A DNA stretch of 64,000 nucleotides from Hyaloperonospora brassicae (taxonomy: Eukaryota > Oomycota > Peronosporomycetes > Peronosporales > Peronosporaceae): assembly GCA_947650285.1 (NCBI GenBank), contig CANTFL010001211.1:1-64000 (forward strand). The letters are read 5' to 3'. Position numbers and translations under genes: made by a program. Each line of letters opens with the position of its first letter. Within the stretch, counting starts at the first letter, position 1. Below are positions 1 through 10,464 of this stretch, piece by piece. Under the pieces are notes generated by a model that saw only the letters and a program-made list of their open reading frames with translations, did not search any database and was not told the DNA's origin.

Positions 1-429
1 AACAGCAAGTTCTAATCGCGTCAGGCCTTTTTAACAGGTTATAACCCCAGGACGCAAGCGCGCCACCGGGTCTGGGAATGCGCTGCTGCGAATGTTTGGA
101 GCAAGATATGCGTGACCTAAGACTGAGTGCTGGATTTGACCGTCGAAAGTGGGGCTTTTATTGCTCAGGGGGATCCAACACACGAGGAACCAATTTTCTG
201 CTGGTCAAAGGTACATCGCAGCAGTCGATATCAAGCCACGACAGCGGCTAAGTGAACAAGCTAACGAGGAAGAGCAAGGATTTTGACGACCGTCCGACCA
301 CCGATGAGTCGAGTAAGTCGATGCGAGGATGATACAGTAAAGAGCTGGAAATACGCTTAAGGCGGCGCTATAATGCGTGCGTCCGAATGTGGTGGAGTGG
401 TGATCACAAACTCCTTGTGCCCCCCGACA
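1..429. other. No gene recognised (left flank)
   Basis: I see no coding region, RNA gene or clear repeat unit here. The stretch leads into the R1 repeat and is probably decayed repeat DNA. Confidence 0.4.
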
Positions 430-585
430 CTCCACTGGAGCCCGGAAGACCGACTAACGGAGGGGGTACCTCAATATCTTTCTCTGTGTCTTCTTGCTCA
501 CCTTGTGTACACGTCGGACGGGCGGGTTGAGCTCTTCTAGGTGGACTTAAGTTGACGCTGAACTTGACCGTTTTGGGGATAGGGG

Positions 586-616
586 TTGATCGGGTGGAAA
601 TTCTTCACCCGATCAA
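586..616. other. Hairpin 1 of R1 left copy
   Basis: Perfect 11-bp inverted repeat: TTGATCGGGTG (586-596), a 9-nt loop GAAATTCTT, and CACCCGATCAA (606-616). A hairpin with a nearly identical loop but a different stem lies at the matching place in the right R1 copy. Confidence 0.85.
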
Positions 617-626
617 ACGTGGGGTG

Positions 627-653
627 GATCGAGTGGAAATTCTGTACTCGATC
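627..653. other. Hairpin 2 of R1 left copy
   Basis: Inverted repeat GATCGAGTG (627-635), loop GAAATTCTG, TACTCGATC (645-653), with one G.T pair next to the loop. It follows hairpin 1 by 10 nt and has the same loop sequence pattern. Confidence 0.8.
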
Positions 654-1059
654 GCAAGTACACTTGGGCGCTCTCCCAGAGTCGCCTGTATCCAAAGGTG
701 ATGCTTGACCCGCGATCCTTCTGACGACTTGAGCCGTCTCGCGATCTTGAATCTGAACCGTCAGGTTCCCTGCGTCCGATCGCAGTTTGGGGGGGTGAGA
801 ACTGATGTTCTGCCTGCCCAAAAAATCCAAAGGAAAAAGTTTGTATAGACGCGGGTGACTTTTTATTTTACGGGAGGTCAAATTTCCTGCCCGGGAGAAG
901 TCGACGCGTGTCTTTCGTTGCGAATTCAATTATGTTTGATGTCAACCATCCAAATACAAAACCTATAACAATGCCTATCTGCTCGCTAGATTACTGTTGC
1001 GTGTTGATTGTGTATGTAAATCACCCCGTTTATCATGTGGTCCACAGCAGATACTACGT

Positions 1060-1180
1060 AGAGGATCTCTAGGTAGTGGGTCGCTAGGTGGTGGATCGCT
1101 CCATGGTGGATCGCTTCATAGTGGATCGCTAGGTGGTGGATAGCTCGGATAATGGGTCGCTCGGGTTGGATTGTTTGGAC
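1060..1180. repeat. Short imperfect tandem repeat (GGTGGATCGCT-like)
   Basis: About six to seven imperfect copies of a 15-17 bp unit resembling GGTGGTGGATCGCT. The GATC-rich character matches the tandem repeats that follow the right R1 copy, so it is probably part of the same element type. Confidence 0.6.
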
Positions 1181-3149
1181 ACTGGGTCGAGGTATGTGAT
1201 CCACACCAATTATGTTTCCACATAATTATGTGTCCACGCAATCAAGCATTATACACCCAGGGTGGATCGTGATCAATCCCTCTAGTCCCTAACCGGGCAT
1301 ACACCGTCGGATCGCCGTTACTTTTGAGACATCGCATGTTTGATGATCTTGACGATCCACTCTTCCAGCTTGCTCCTATATTTACCTATTTTTAGTACGG
1401 TTATTAGCGATCCAGTATTCAGTGATGTTCATCCCTTGAGCGATCCGGTCCTTGTAACTTGGTGATCCAAGCCCTTGATCGCGGATCATGATCGGTCAGT
1501 CCTCGATCCTTGACTATACTCCTTCTTGATCGTTAGATAGATTAATCCGCATAATTTCCACAGTCGTTTTCTGTCATTCAGTCGTGTGATCCCATCATTC
1601 GTGCCAACGGGCCTATCTCCGAGCGCACTCCACCAATCGAATCGATCTCGCACTTAATGCGGTAAGCGCGGTCCACACTTTCCATCATTATTCTTCCGCG
1701 CTTCTCCACACAAGCAGCCAGTACCATGTACGATGGAGGATTTCTCAAGGCGGCGCTAGGATTTCGTACGTACTAGTAAGCCATCTCCGTGTACTGTCGG
1801 CTGGAATGGTCACGACGAGCAGTCGACGGGGTACAAGCAGCGGCGGGAAACCAAGTCGCACACTGTCACCGGCGAGGGGGAGTGTTAGAAGTTGAGATTG
1901 CGGATGTGGCCAGGTACTGAGTGAACGCCGGTGAAGTCTGATAGGTAGTGCTGATTTAGTCCATAGGCGAGGTATTTTTACTGTGGAAGGTTCTTAGCAT
2001 CGGTACACGCGTGCCCTGTGGCAGAGGCCGTAGTACTGAGGTAGCTCACTTTATGGTCGGTAAGCCACTGAGGAGGACCCCGGCGGGAGGCCGAAACGCG
2101 TCTGGCAAGCGTCCGAATACAAGGTCGTTTGTCATTTGTTCCTCTGTTTATTTAAACTTGACACCAATAAGACTATAGGCAGACAGTGTGTATGTTTCAA
2201 GCGTTTAGCGATGTTACTTTTTGTATAGCTAATGTCAGGTCTTAACATCACTTTTCTGATCAAATTCATTTGTCAGTTCCGTCGCGCATGCTCATTTATG
2301 TAAGCACTGTATCGACTTGACATGTTTTACTATGTGTGCAAATGCTACATCGATAGGAGAATTGTGATCGAAGTATTATGATGTTCGCTCAACTTGGCGT
2401 CATTTTGCCCGCCAACTTTGTTGATAAGGTGAACAGCTTGTATGATACAGAGTGTTCGCGCTGGTGAGGTAAAAACCTCGTTTCTATCTGATATTGAATA
2501 TCGTTACAAACTGCATACCGCTGATAGGAATCTGTCTCCATCATCTCAACCGCAACGGTCAGTGATCATGAGCTGCTGAGATTGTATCCAATCAACATTC
2601 ACAGGAAGCTTGTGGCTAAAATTACGTACCAGCAGTCAAAGTATCAGGCAATTTAAATCGTACTTTTTGCAATCCTTTGGTCACTTAAAACATTACATCC
2701 TAATGATTTTTGACAAGTTCTAATCGGACGAAGGTCGTTTGACTCACTCAAAGGGATAAATAGAATGTGAACCTTTTCTTTGAAGGTTGACCCCAACACG
2801 GGACTCGATGGACAGGCGGCCAGTGCCGTTATCGAATGTATCCGACAAGTGTGAGTAGTGTACATTTCGTATGAGCTTTGACAGGTGTCATAGACATTTA
2901 TTAACCTTCCTAGTGGAGCTAACCTTTTTCTCCATCAACAATGAAGCGGAAGAGGAGGAGAACCAGCTTCATTAGGGATCATGACGGTATAGTTGGTGGA
3001 GCAAATATCCATCAAACGCGCTCTGAACACCGTTTTATCAACGCAATACGCACTTCATGTTTTATAGGACGACGACCTCGTTTCAGCGCAAACAACATGG
3101 AGTCAATGGCAGGTACGCCGACTTTGCTGACTTCATCAGATTCATTAGA
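1181..3149. other. No gene recognised
   Basis: AT-richer non-coding DNA. Only short open frames occur (for example 2,941-3,153, with a basic KRKRRR start) and none resembles a family I know. Decayed repeat sequence is the likeliest content. Confidence 0.4.
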
Positions 3150-3345
3150 ATGAGCGGGACACCAATACTTGTACTGACACACCCAAGCTACCTACACTAA
3201 CCACAGTGTAGGCAAATGTGTCGAAATCTCACGTACACTGTACATGCAAAGGAAGGGAATCTACTACACAAACACGCTGTCAAGAGCGTGTTCGTTTAAT
3301 AGAGACTGTAACGATTGATCAAATACAGCCAAATAAAAGAACAGA
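3150..3345 (-). repeat. R2 repeat, left copy (LTR-like)
   Basis: Read on the minus strand this matches 57,375-57,585 on the plus strand. Shared blocks include GTACAGTGTAC, TGAGRTTTCGA, CACTGTGG, AGTGTAGGTAGCTTG and CCAGTACAAG. It carries a hairpin, AACACGCT (3,271-3,278) with AGCGTGTT (3,285-3,292), at the place where the right copy has its own long palindrome. I infer an LTR-type repeat; I cannot see element boundaries. Confidence 0.6.
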
Positions 3346-4451
3346 ATTGGATCTACCGTCACCGTGCCTTAAAATATGACTCTTTGTCTTCCTTTTACTC
3401 AAGTAAATACAAGTTTCGATGACAGCTATCTGCTCATCAACCATTGTGCGCGTCTAGCAGCTATCGGTGGTGGTGTAGTTGGTTGAAATAATGGCCGATA
3501 CCGATCAATGAGTAGAGCAGTACCGAATCTTGCCTTCGACGGCAATGTTCCTTTAACATTTACTCTGCAAGATAACTTTTATAAGATGATATCCTATAAG
3601 CGAATATACACATTGATCTGGTTAGGGTGCCATTGACATGTAACGGGTCTCACTCCATTGCAACCAAAATAAAGAGCGGACGGGCGCGAGTCTGTTGTGC
3701 AAGCAATTATGATAGTACCAACTCGACTTTCCAGTGATCTTGTTTCGAGGTTACTTTCGATGCCTGCAGTAATCGGTGAAACGTTCCTCTTGCTCAAAAT
3801 CGAAAAGAAATGCTAGCTACTCAGCAATGTATTTGCGCACAAGAACATTTGGGAAAAATCCTTGGCTACCAAGCACAGTTCCTCCAACGACTACGAAAGG
3901 ATCCAAAGAGACAACTTCTCCACACAAAGGTCGCGGTAGTAGAAGATACGAGCTCTCGAAGTACGCCAAATTTGTCATAAAATTGCGCATTGACAGTGCG
4001 CAGTACGACACAGGAGCGGCTCATACCACAGACTACTGTAGAACAGCTCTGAAAGGCAGCACAAGTCACTGGTCTACACTCGACGGGTTGCCAAAAGTCG
4101 ATTGTGAAAGAGGACCAAGGTGACAGACATGCTGTCACTGATGTTAAGCCACGGAAATTGCACATGCTACACAGAACGATAACTGCAGCCAATGAGACGC
4201 TATTTCTGGACGGTGGACTGCGTTCCACTGTGGCGTTGTTAGCTCAGCAGGACCTTCGTGTGAAGACGACGCATACCGTTTGCAATATTGATGCTGTAAG
4301 ATTGTAGTAGTGCACTTGGTGCAAAGTAGGTGGAAGTAAAAGTGAATATATTGTGTGTTAAGAACTTGCTTCCTACAACGCTACGATGTGTATGACCAGA
4401 GACGGAAACTACAACTTTACCATGTCAAGTCTCATGTGGTGACCGTCCCTC
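3346..4451. other. No gene recognised
   Basis: Overlapping short open frames occur on both strands between 3,776 and 4,228, but none shows a recognisable domain or splice pattern. No RNA gene or clean repeat is visible. Confidence 0.35.
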
Positions 4452-4561
4452 CCTGTCCCATGTGACATCCTGTCACATGACGTCTGTCTTTCCTTGTCCC
4501 ATGTGACATCCTGTCATATGGCGCCTGTTTCTCCCGTCCCATCTGTCATTCTGTCACATCT
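4452..4561. repeat. 41-bp minisatellite, ~2.7 copies
   Basis: Three imperfect copies of a unit beginning TGTCCCATGTGACATCCTGT start at about 4,454, 4,495 and 4,536, a spacing of 41 bp. The third copy is the most diverged and is truncated. Confidence 0.8.
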
Positions 4562-5545
4562 CCAGCCAATCAGGTGAGGTCGCACTTACCTGTACCAGGT
4601 CTTGCGCTTGACCTGCACAACCTTCTTGACTTGTCAGAAAGAGCATATTCTAACAGATGCTACGTACGATAGTTGCGTATGACGTTGTCGGACAAGAAGT
4701 TTCCGATCGCGTATCAATCAGTAACGTAGCGCCGTGCGCGAAAAAAGAAGCTACACCATACCTGCAAGCGAATAGGCCTTGTTGGGAGTAAGTTGGAGGA
4801 ACTTGGTATATTGTGTCTATTGTATCATCCGCTCGAACGGTGGGCCAGTTGTCAAATGGAGTGTGAGTCATTTCCCACGATAGCACACTTCAACAACTGC
4901 TGTTTAACAACTGAAGCAAAAACGGATGTAGTGTATCACCACCACAGCATGGACGGTTCAATATGTAGTGTGTAGATCATGCCAGTAAACATGCGCGAAG
5001 TCGAAACTTACGGGAGCAGATACTACATCCAACTTTGCAAATAGGTGGGCGAAGGGTTGTCTGACGTTGGCGTGTTGTATAGAAGCAGCACTACTCACCG
5101 AAACTCCGAAACAGGAGAGATGCTATGTACAAGACTGACGCATTGTATTGCGACGCAGAAACAGCATCGAGAAGAAGCAGGTTGAACTCTCTGCGTGATT
5201 GGCACCGATAAACACGATTAGTGGGGCGCCATCATCGATCAGATCAGCATCCGAGGTCGTGGCGGGAGCAAGTGATGATGTAATCGAATAGAAAGTGGCC
5301 ACAACTACCGTCTCCATTGCCAACGTTGTAGCGCTGTCGAGTGGTGTGATGTTTTTCTGTCAGTCCAAAGTTTATCGTGAAGCAACAACGAATGCATCAG
5401 GTCAAAACGGACCTCGCATAGTTGAGCATCAGTATCCATGTGAGTTGTAGTGCATCCGCCGCACTGCTAACATGATTGCTTGAGGTAATTGACTCACCCC
5501 GCGAGTTCATCGGTCCTTACGCTGTATTTCGCTCTCAGGACTAAG
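4562..5545. other. No gene recognised; 3' side of BCKDH E1-alpha
   Basis: Intergenic DNA between the left repeat flank and the first island gene. A 66-residue minus-strand frame at 5,123-5,323 has a weakly hydrophobic start but nothing to support calling it. Confidence 0.35.
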
Positions 5546-7321
5546 TCAGTGCTCTTCAGCGTAGTAGTCAGGATACTTTGCTACGTGCTCCAACATCTCA
5601 CGCTCTTGCGCCTGGTATACATCACAGACGCATGAGTACATACATCCAAACAGTCGTGCCAAAGTGACCTGCGAACGTGGCCGAAACGTACGAGGAGATG
5701 CGGCGTCTTGACGTCGTACACATCTTCAAACATCGTTTCCAACGAAGGCCGCTCTTTCATCTCAGCCTGCTGCAGTGCGGCAAGCACATTCGTCCGCTCC
5801 TGGTCTTGCATGTGTCGGTCTTGCTCCTCTGTAATCCACCCGCGTTTCTGTACAAACAACACGCACAAGTTAGTTTGGCCCTCCTTCTTTGCCGTTCACG
5901 ACCAGTATCTACTTGCCATCAAATAGCGCTTCGTCCGGTCGATTGGATCGCAGGTCTCTTTCCAGCGCTTAATCTCTGCCACGGCACGGTACTGCGTCGA
6001 GTCATCCGAAGTCGAGTGGTGGCCCTGGCGGTAGGACATGGCTTCAATGAGCACCGGTCGATTCTCCTTCAATATGAACTCACGAGCACGTCGCGTGACT
6101 TCATGCACAGCCAAGAAGTCGTTGCCATCGACGCGCATGACAGGGATCCCGTATCCACTGCCTCGTGATGCAATACCGTCTCCTCGAAACTGCTCGACAG
6201 TAGGTGTACTAATCGCAAAGCCGTTATTTCGGACAAAAAACAGAATCGGACAATCCTTCGTCGAGGCAATGTTCAGCGCAGCGTGGAAGTCGCCTTCACT
6301 CGCCGCTCCTTCACCAAAGTAGCAGACTGCTATGCGGTCTTCTTTGGCCAGCTTGAACGCGTACGCCGCTCCTGCAGCCTGTGCAACATCAACATTTCAC
6401 CAGAAGCATCGACAGCTAATGTTAGCGTACGACGCCACGCATAAAAACGAAGCATCCTCAAACAACAGCTGCGTGCCTGGGGAAGCTGCGTGGCCAATGG
6501 CGACGATATGGTCTGGTGATTGAACTGCTTGGAGCCATAGTGCACTGGCATCTGACGGCCTTTGCCATGTCCGTCCTTGTTACTAAAACACTGATCGGCA
6601 AACGCCTGGAGCGAAAACCCGCGCCACATGAGCACGCCAGGCTCCCGATACTGGGCAAACACCATGTCCCGAAGACGCAGCGCCGAGGCACTACCAAACG
6701 AAATGGCCTCCTCGCCAAACGACGTCATGTAGAACGAAATGCGGCCTTGACGCTGCGCGTCGTACAGAATATTGTCCATTGTCTGCACCATAACGTCACA
6801 TAACGTCACACGATAATAAGAGAACAGCACCATCGACATCCATTGCTGCACACAAAAGAGGCCACACACAAAAAGTGCTCAGCAAGTTACGGACATTCAA
6901 GCGGATCATTTGGCGGTAAATCTTCGTGCAGAGGTCACGACTGAGCTGCGGATCCGTCGCCCCGTCCATAACATCTCCGTCTTCGTCGATGACTATTGCA
7001 ACCAGAAGAGCCACAAAAAAAAGAAGAACAAGAGCCACAAAAAGAACCAGAGCCACAACAAAAAAGAGTCAGTGTCAGGAGGACAACTTGTCAGCTCGAG
7101 GGCAACAGCTCTACATGTCACATATCGATCGTACTGCGGAAACACGGGAGGATGGCGTTGTGTTGCGGGTCTTGGAACACCACATGGGGGACGAGCGGCA
7201 TCGACGTGCCGGGGAAGAAGCAGTTGCTGGACGAGACGGTCGACAGGTACCGGCGACGGACGAGGCGGGGCAGCTGCCGGGCGATGGACGCGGCGTGGAA
7301 CATGTGCGCGAGTCGAGGCAA
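5546..7321 (-). CDS. BCKDHA: Branched-chain 2-oxoacid dehydrogenase E1 component, alpha subunit
   Basis: Mitochondrial E1-alpha; with E1-beta and thiamine diphosphate it decarboxylates the 2-oxoacids of Leu, Ile and Val. Exons on the minus strand: 7321-7135, 6992-6895, 6782-6477, 6378-5917, 5847-5692 and 5611-5546; together they give one frame of about 424 residues. The Arg/Ser-rich start ([16 protein letters not shown]) is a good mitochondrial presequence. Visible family blocks are [36 protein letters not shown], the ThDP/Mg segment [11 protein letters not shown]...RNNG, and the regulated loop [12 protein letters not shown] containing the conserved phospho-serine region. The protein ends [11 protein letters not shown]. 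Two introns (6379-6476 and 5848-5916) appear to use GC donors. The gene is divergent from the LLPH-like gene. Confidence 0.95.
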
Positions 7322-8157
7322 ATGGCCGAGTCATGTTGACGTTGCAGTTCGCGCGCGCTGCTGCTGCTTCTAATCACGGGCTGCATCATTGATACCTGCA
7401 GAAGTCGATTAGGGCAGGGTTATTGACCGGCGGTAGAGGGTTGGGCGAGTGCACGCGACCGGACGATGGTGACCTGTGGAAGAGTGTAGGATCCGGATAC
7501 GGGTGTGGGGGCTCTGCGACGGGTGTGGGCAGGGAGAGCTTTGTGTGTCCGCCTATTGGGTGACTCGTTTGTGTCATGTCATTATCCGGCGAGCAGGCAC
7601 TCACTCGTGCGCAGTCATGCTCTTACGGGCAATGTGGTCGCTGTTGAAGTGTGGTAGGGTTACAGCTAGCTCAATGTACGAAAGGGAGCGATTTGTCGTT
7701 GACACGAGCTGAGTTGTTATAAAATGAGGTGACAAAAACGAAGATACTTTGTTGCAGAGCAGTTTGGTCGCACAAAAGACCATCGACAAAATGCACTTTT
7801 TAGTCGAACCTCGTTTTGTCCATTCGCACACTTCTTCACGACATGACGAAACTCTTGCAGCGCACAGTCACGCGCAACTTTTCACTCAGTGTTGGCGCAA
7901 CATTAGGCAGCAATACCACCGCAAGCAGAAGTGCAACTTGTCAGCATCGGTGGCGCAAGGCCGTCGTCTATTGTGCCTGCCCCAGTGCGAAGTGTCTCAC
8001 ACGTCGCAGCTTCTTTCATTTCGATCAATCACATCGTTGTGTGAACGCATTTAGCACACTATATTAGCCAATCTCTTTCTACGACAGGTTGACTGGTCGC
8101 TGCTGGACGCAAAGAAGCTTTAGCAGGAGCACTCGCAGTGGCATCGCAGACGACACG
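7322..8157. promoter_or_regulatory. Divergent intergenic region BCKDHA / LLPH-like
   Basis: 836 bp between two start codons on opposite strands. A TTTCATTTCGATCAATCACA block near 8,010-8,032 resembles the TCATTY initiator of oomycete promoters. A short plus-strand frame from 7,843 has an Arg/Ser-rich start but no recognisable domain, so I do not call it as a gene. Confidence 0.35.
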
Positions 8158-8602
8158 ATGGCCAAGAGTCTGCGCTCGAAGATCAAGCGAAAGTTCCGCA
8201 CAGAGCTGCGCAAGCGTATTGGCGTACCACACGAGGCGATTCGGGAGGCAAAGATACAAGAGAACCTCAAGAATGCGATTGCCGCGCAAGGTACGAACGT
8301 ATCAGTGGTTGTTGTTGCGTTCTGCTATCGTTGCAATGGTCTTAGCTGTTTTTGCGATCGCTTTGATAGGAACTGGTGCATCAGTAGCAAGTCTCAAGAA
8401 GCTCATGGGTACTCCAGTGCCTATGTCTAGTAGCGTCATCACTGGAGTGGTGAAGGAGTCTACGCCAGAGGAGACGGCGGCAGCGCTGGACGAGGAGACT
8501 GATGTCCCGATGACGGACGTGAAGAAGGACAAGAAGGACAGGAAGCGAAAAAGGAAGCCCAAGTTTGTGCACTTCCATCAGCTGCGCAAGAAAGGCGTGT
8601 GA
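8158..8602 (+). CDS. LLPH: LLPH-like small basic nucleolar protein
   Basis: Two exons, 8158-8290 and 8388-8602, joined across a 97-nt GT-AG intron, give about 115 residues. The N-terminus MAKSLRSKIKRKFRTELRKR is the hallmark of the LLP homolog family (UPF0384), whose animal members are about 120-130 residues and are linked to large-ribosomal-subunit assembly in the nucleolus. The middle is acidic (EETDVPMTD) and the C-terminus strongly basic (KKDKKDRKRKRKPKF), which fits a nucleolar protein. The splice choice restores a continuous frame into SLKKLMGTPVP. The gene is convergent with MOCS2B. Family assignment rests mainly on the N-terminal motif and on size and charge. Confidence 0.8.
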
Positions 8603-9186
8603 GCTGGTGCTGAGCTGAGCGCGATCAATGGACGCTCGACAAGCAGCTGGCGCGTCGCGCGCGGCTGCTTTGTCTTTGTAATCTGCCATTATCCAGTATA
8701 TTTGCTTGTGCATGACTGTTGAGCGAGTTGCGCGTGTCATCGTTGCGGAGCGCGTGTGTCGCTGAGTAGAACTCGACTTTGTGGCGCTAGCAAGGGCTTC
8801 CACGATGGTTGACCAGCCGATGTCCTGCCCATAGACTAGGGCCGTTTCCCAGCGCTACAGACTTGTCCACGATGTAGCAAGTTGCAGGACTTACAAAGCT
8901 GTGTTTCTTGCTGTAGGAGAAACACGTACGCAAGTGGCGTCCATCTCACGTAGACCAAGCTGCCATGCTGTAGCGCAAACGCACTACTGCAGCCATCGTG
9001 TCTTGCAATCGACGCCGTTGTGCCGCGCATTTCACGTGGCGTTACTACCCGCGCGTGTATTGTGGCATGCTACAATAATCCTGCGACTTCCCCGACACGG
9101 ACAGCATTGCGAAAATGTGCCCGATGCACATCCACTCGCTACGATCGATTGACAAGCCTCGTGCTCTGGCCAAATGCACAGTCCAG
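8603..9186. other. Convergent intergenic region LLPH-like / MOCS2B
   Basis: 584 bp between two stop codons. I see no convincing coding region or repeat; it should hold the 3' UTRs of both genes. Confidence 0.4.
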
Positions 9187-9834
9187 TCATGTCTTTTCCA
9201 CCGGCTCCATGACTCGTTTCCTGCTACAACACGACGCGCGCACAGCCGCCCCGTCCTTCCACTCGACATTCTCCTTCCAGATGCGGTCATCGCCTTCATA
9301 CTGCTCACTCTTCCAAATAGGCACCGTGGCTTTGAGTCGATCAATGGCAAACGCACAAGCTTCCAGCGCCTCTCGTCGATGTGGCGAGCTCACTGCTACC
9401 ACGACACTAGCCTCGGTCACGTTGACGACCCCCAGTCGATGGCACAGCGCTACACGCACAACGTCTGGCCACTGGTCGCGGATGGCGCGACAAATCTTGC
9501 GTAACTCTGATACGGCCATGGGCGCGTACCCCTCGTACTCGAGTCGTACCACATTTTTGCCTACACCGCAGTCGTCACAATGGACAGTATCCGATTAGGT
9601 CAGATCGGTCTATACAACGTCAGATTCGGTCTTGCGTGCCCATCGGAACTCTGCTAACTTTGTGACGGCCACAGCACCTTGAAAGTTGTCCCGCGTCGTA
9701 CCGACGAACGTCGAAATAGCGCCAGCACGGGCATCGGTGACAAGGTCTACAATCCGCTGACTGTCCAGTGGTTCGTAGCCGACCTCCACGACGTCGCCGC
9801 AGTCGCTGTCTGTGTCTGCAGGAAGCGACGCCAT
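9187..9834 (-). CDS. MOCS2B: Molybdopterin synthase catalytic (large) subunit, MoaE/MOCS2B type
   Basis: Catalyses sulfur insertion into precursor Z together with the small MoaD/MOCS2A subunit, the second step of molybdenum-cofactor synthesis. Exons 9834-9678 and 9560-9187 flank a 117-nt intron; the join gives [13 protein letters not shown], as expected. Family blocks are [45 protein letters not shown] and the active-site region [13 protein letters not shown], followed by WKEN. The protein is about 174 residues from MASLPAD, close to the animal protein. The frame stays open upstream through the long (AGT)n tract as poly-Thr up to ~10,383, so the true start is uncertain; I chose the ATG next to the conserved domain. 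Confidence 0.93.
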
Positions 9835-9867
9835 GTTTTCGATGTAAGCTGTCGTAGATGTCATCAA

Positions 9868-9886
9868 AGAAGTGGAAGTAGTAGTG

Positions 9887-9947
<61 letters not shown>

Positions 9948-10008
9948 CAGGAGCAGTAGTAGTAGTAGTAGTAGTAGTAGAAGTAGTAGCAGCAGTAGTA
10001 GAAGCAGC

Positions 10009-10073
<65 letters not shown>

Positions 10074-10080
10074 CAGGAGC

Positions 10081-10115
<35 letters not shown>

Positions 10116-10122
10116 AAGCAGC

Positions 10123-10206
<84 letters not shown>
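9868..10206. repeat. (AGT)n trinucleotide microsatellite, ~110 units
   Basis: Nearly uninterrupted AGT repeats with occasional AGA, AGC and GGAAGC variants, followed by a small satellite block at about 10,280-10,313. It lies between the start codons of the divergent genes MOCS2B and Tat-SF1-like. On the plus strand the frame joined to Tat-SF1-like is poly-Ser; on the minus strand the frame joined to MOCS2B is poly-Thr; neither is interrupted by a stop. Confidence 0.97.
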
Positions 10207-10464
10207 CGAAATGTGAGAGCTGTAAATCGAGTTCTGTTGGTTGTAGCCGGAACAAAAAGCTACTATTGCAGCTGTAACACCAGCAGTAGTAGTAGTAGTA
10301 GTATTAGTAGTAGAGGTCTTTCCAAAGAGCTCCTTGTCAAGCGCAGCCTTCCCGTGCATACCGGTAAGTCGTTGCTCGACCACGAAATACCGCTGTGCTT
10401 GTCATTGGATTGGCTGAAATCGCGCTCGATCGCTTTTGTATCAACTGTTAGCGCCGACACGCGA

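Larger units (their letters stand above)
430..990. repeat. R1 repeat, left copy (retroelement-leader-like)
   Basis: This block is clearly related, in the same orientation, to ~62,040-62,690. Shared blocks run in the same order: a C-rich CTCCACTGGMGCCCGG block, GACCGACTAAMGGAGG, a CCTTGTGTAC..CGTCGG block, two consecutive hairpins, a CTTCTGACGACTTGA..CCGTCTCGCGATCTTGA block, and a GAGAAG..CGTGT end. The TGGAGCCCGG (TGGCGCCCGG in the right copy) resembles a tRNA-complementary primer binding site just inside an LTR, which would make this a retrotransposon leader; that reading is inference. On the minus strand the peptides QDRETAQVVRRIA and QDRETDQVVRRLA are shared by the two copies, but both frames are broken. 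Confidence 0.7.

Noticed and set aside
5848..5912. GT-AG intron using the GT two bases after the GC donor in BCKDHA
   Set aside because: It shifts the frame and removes the conserved C-terminal region, whereas the GC donor restores it.
7118..7392. Overlapping plus-strand frames across BCKDHA exon 1
   Set aside because: Antisense shadows of the presequence exon, with no similarity.
9610..10383. Poly-Thr, poly-Tyr, poly-Ser and poly-Val proteins over the AGT tract
   Set aside because: They are translations of a microsatellite. Only the parts outside it have family similarity; the tract is discussed as a finding, not called as genes.
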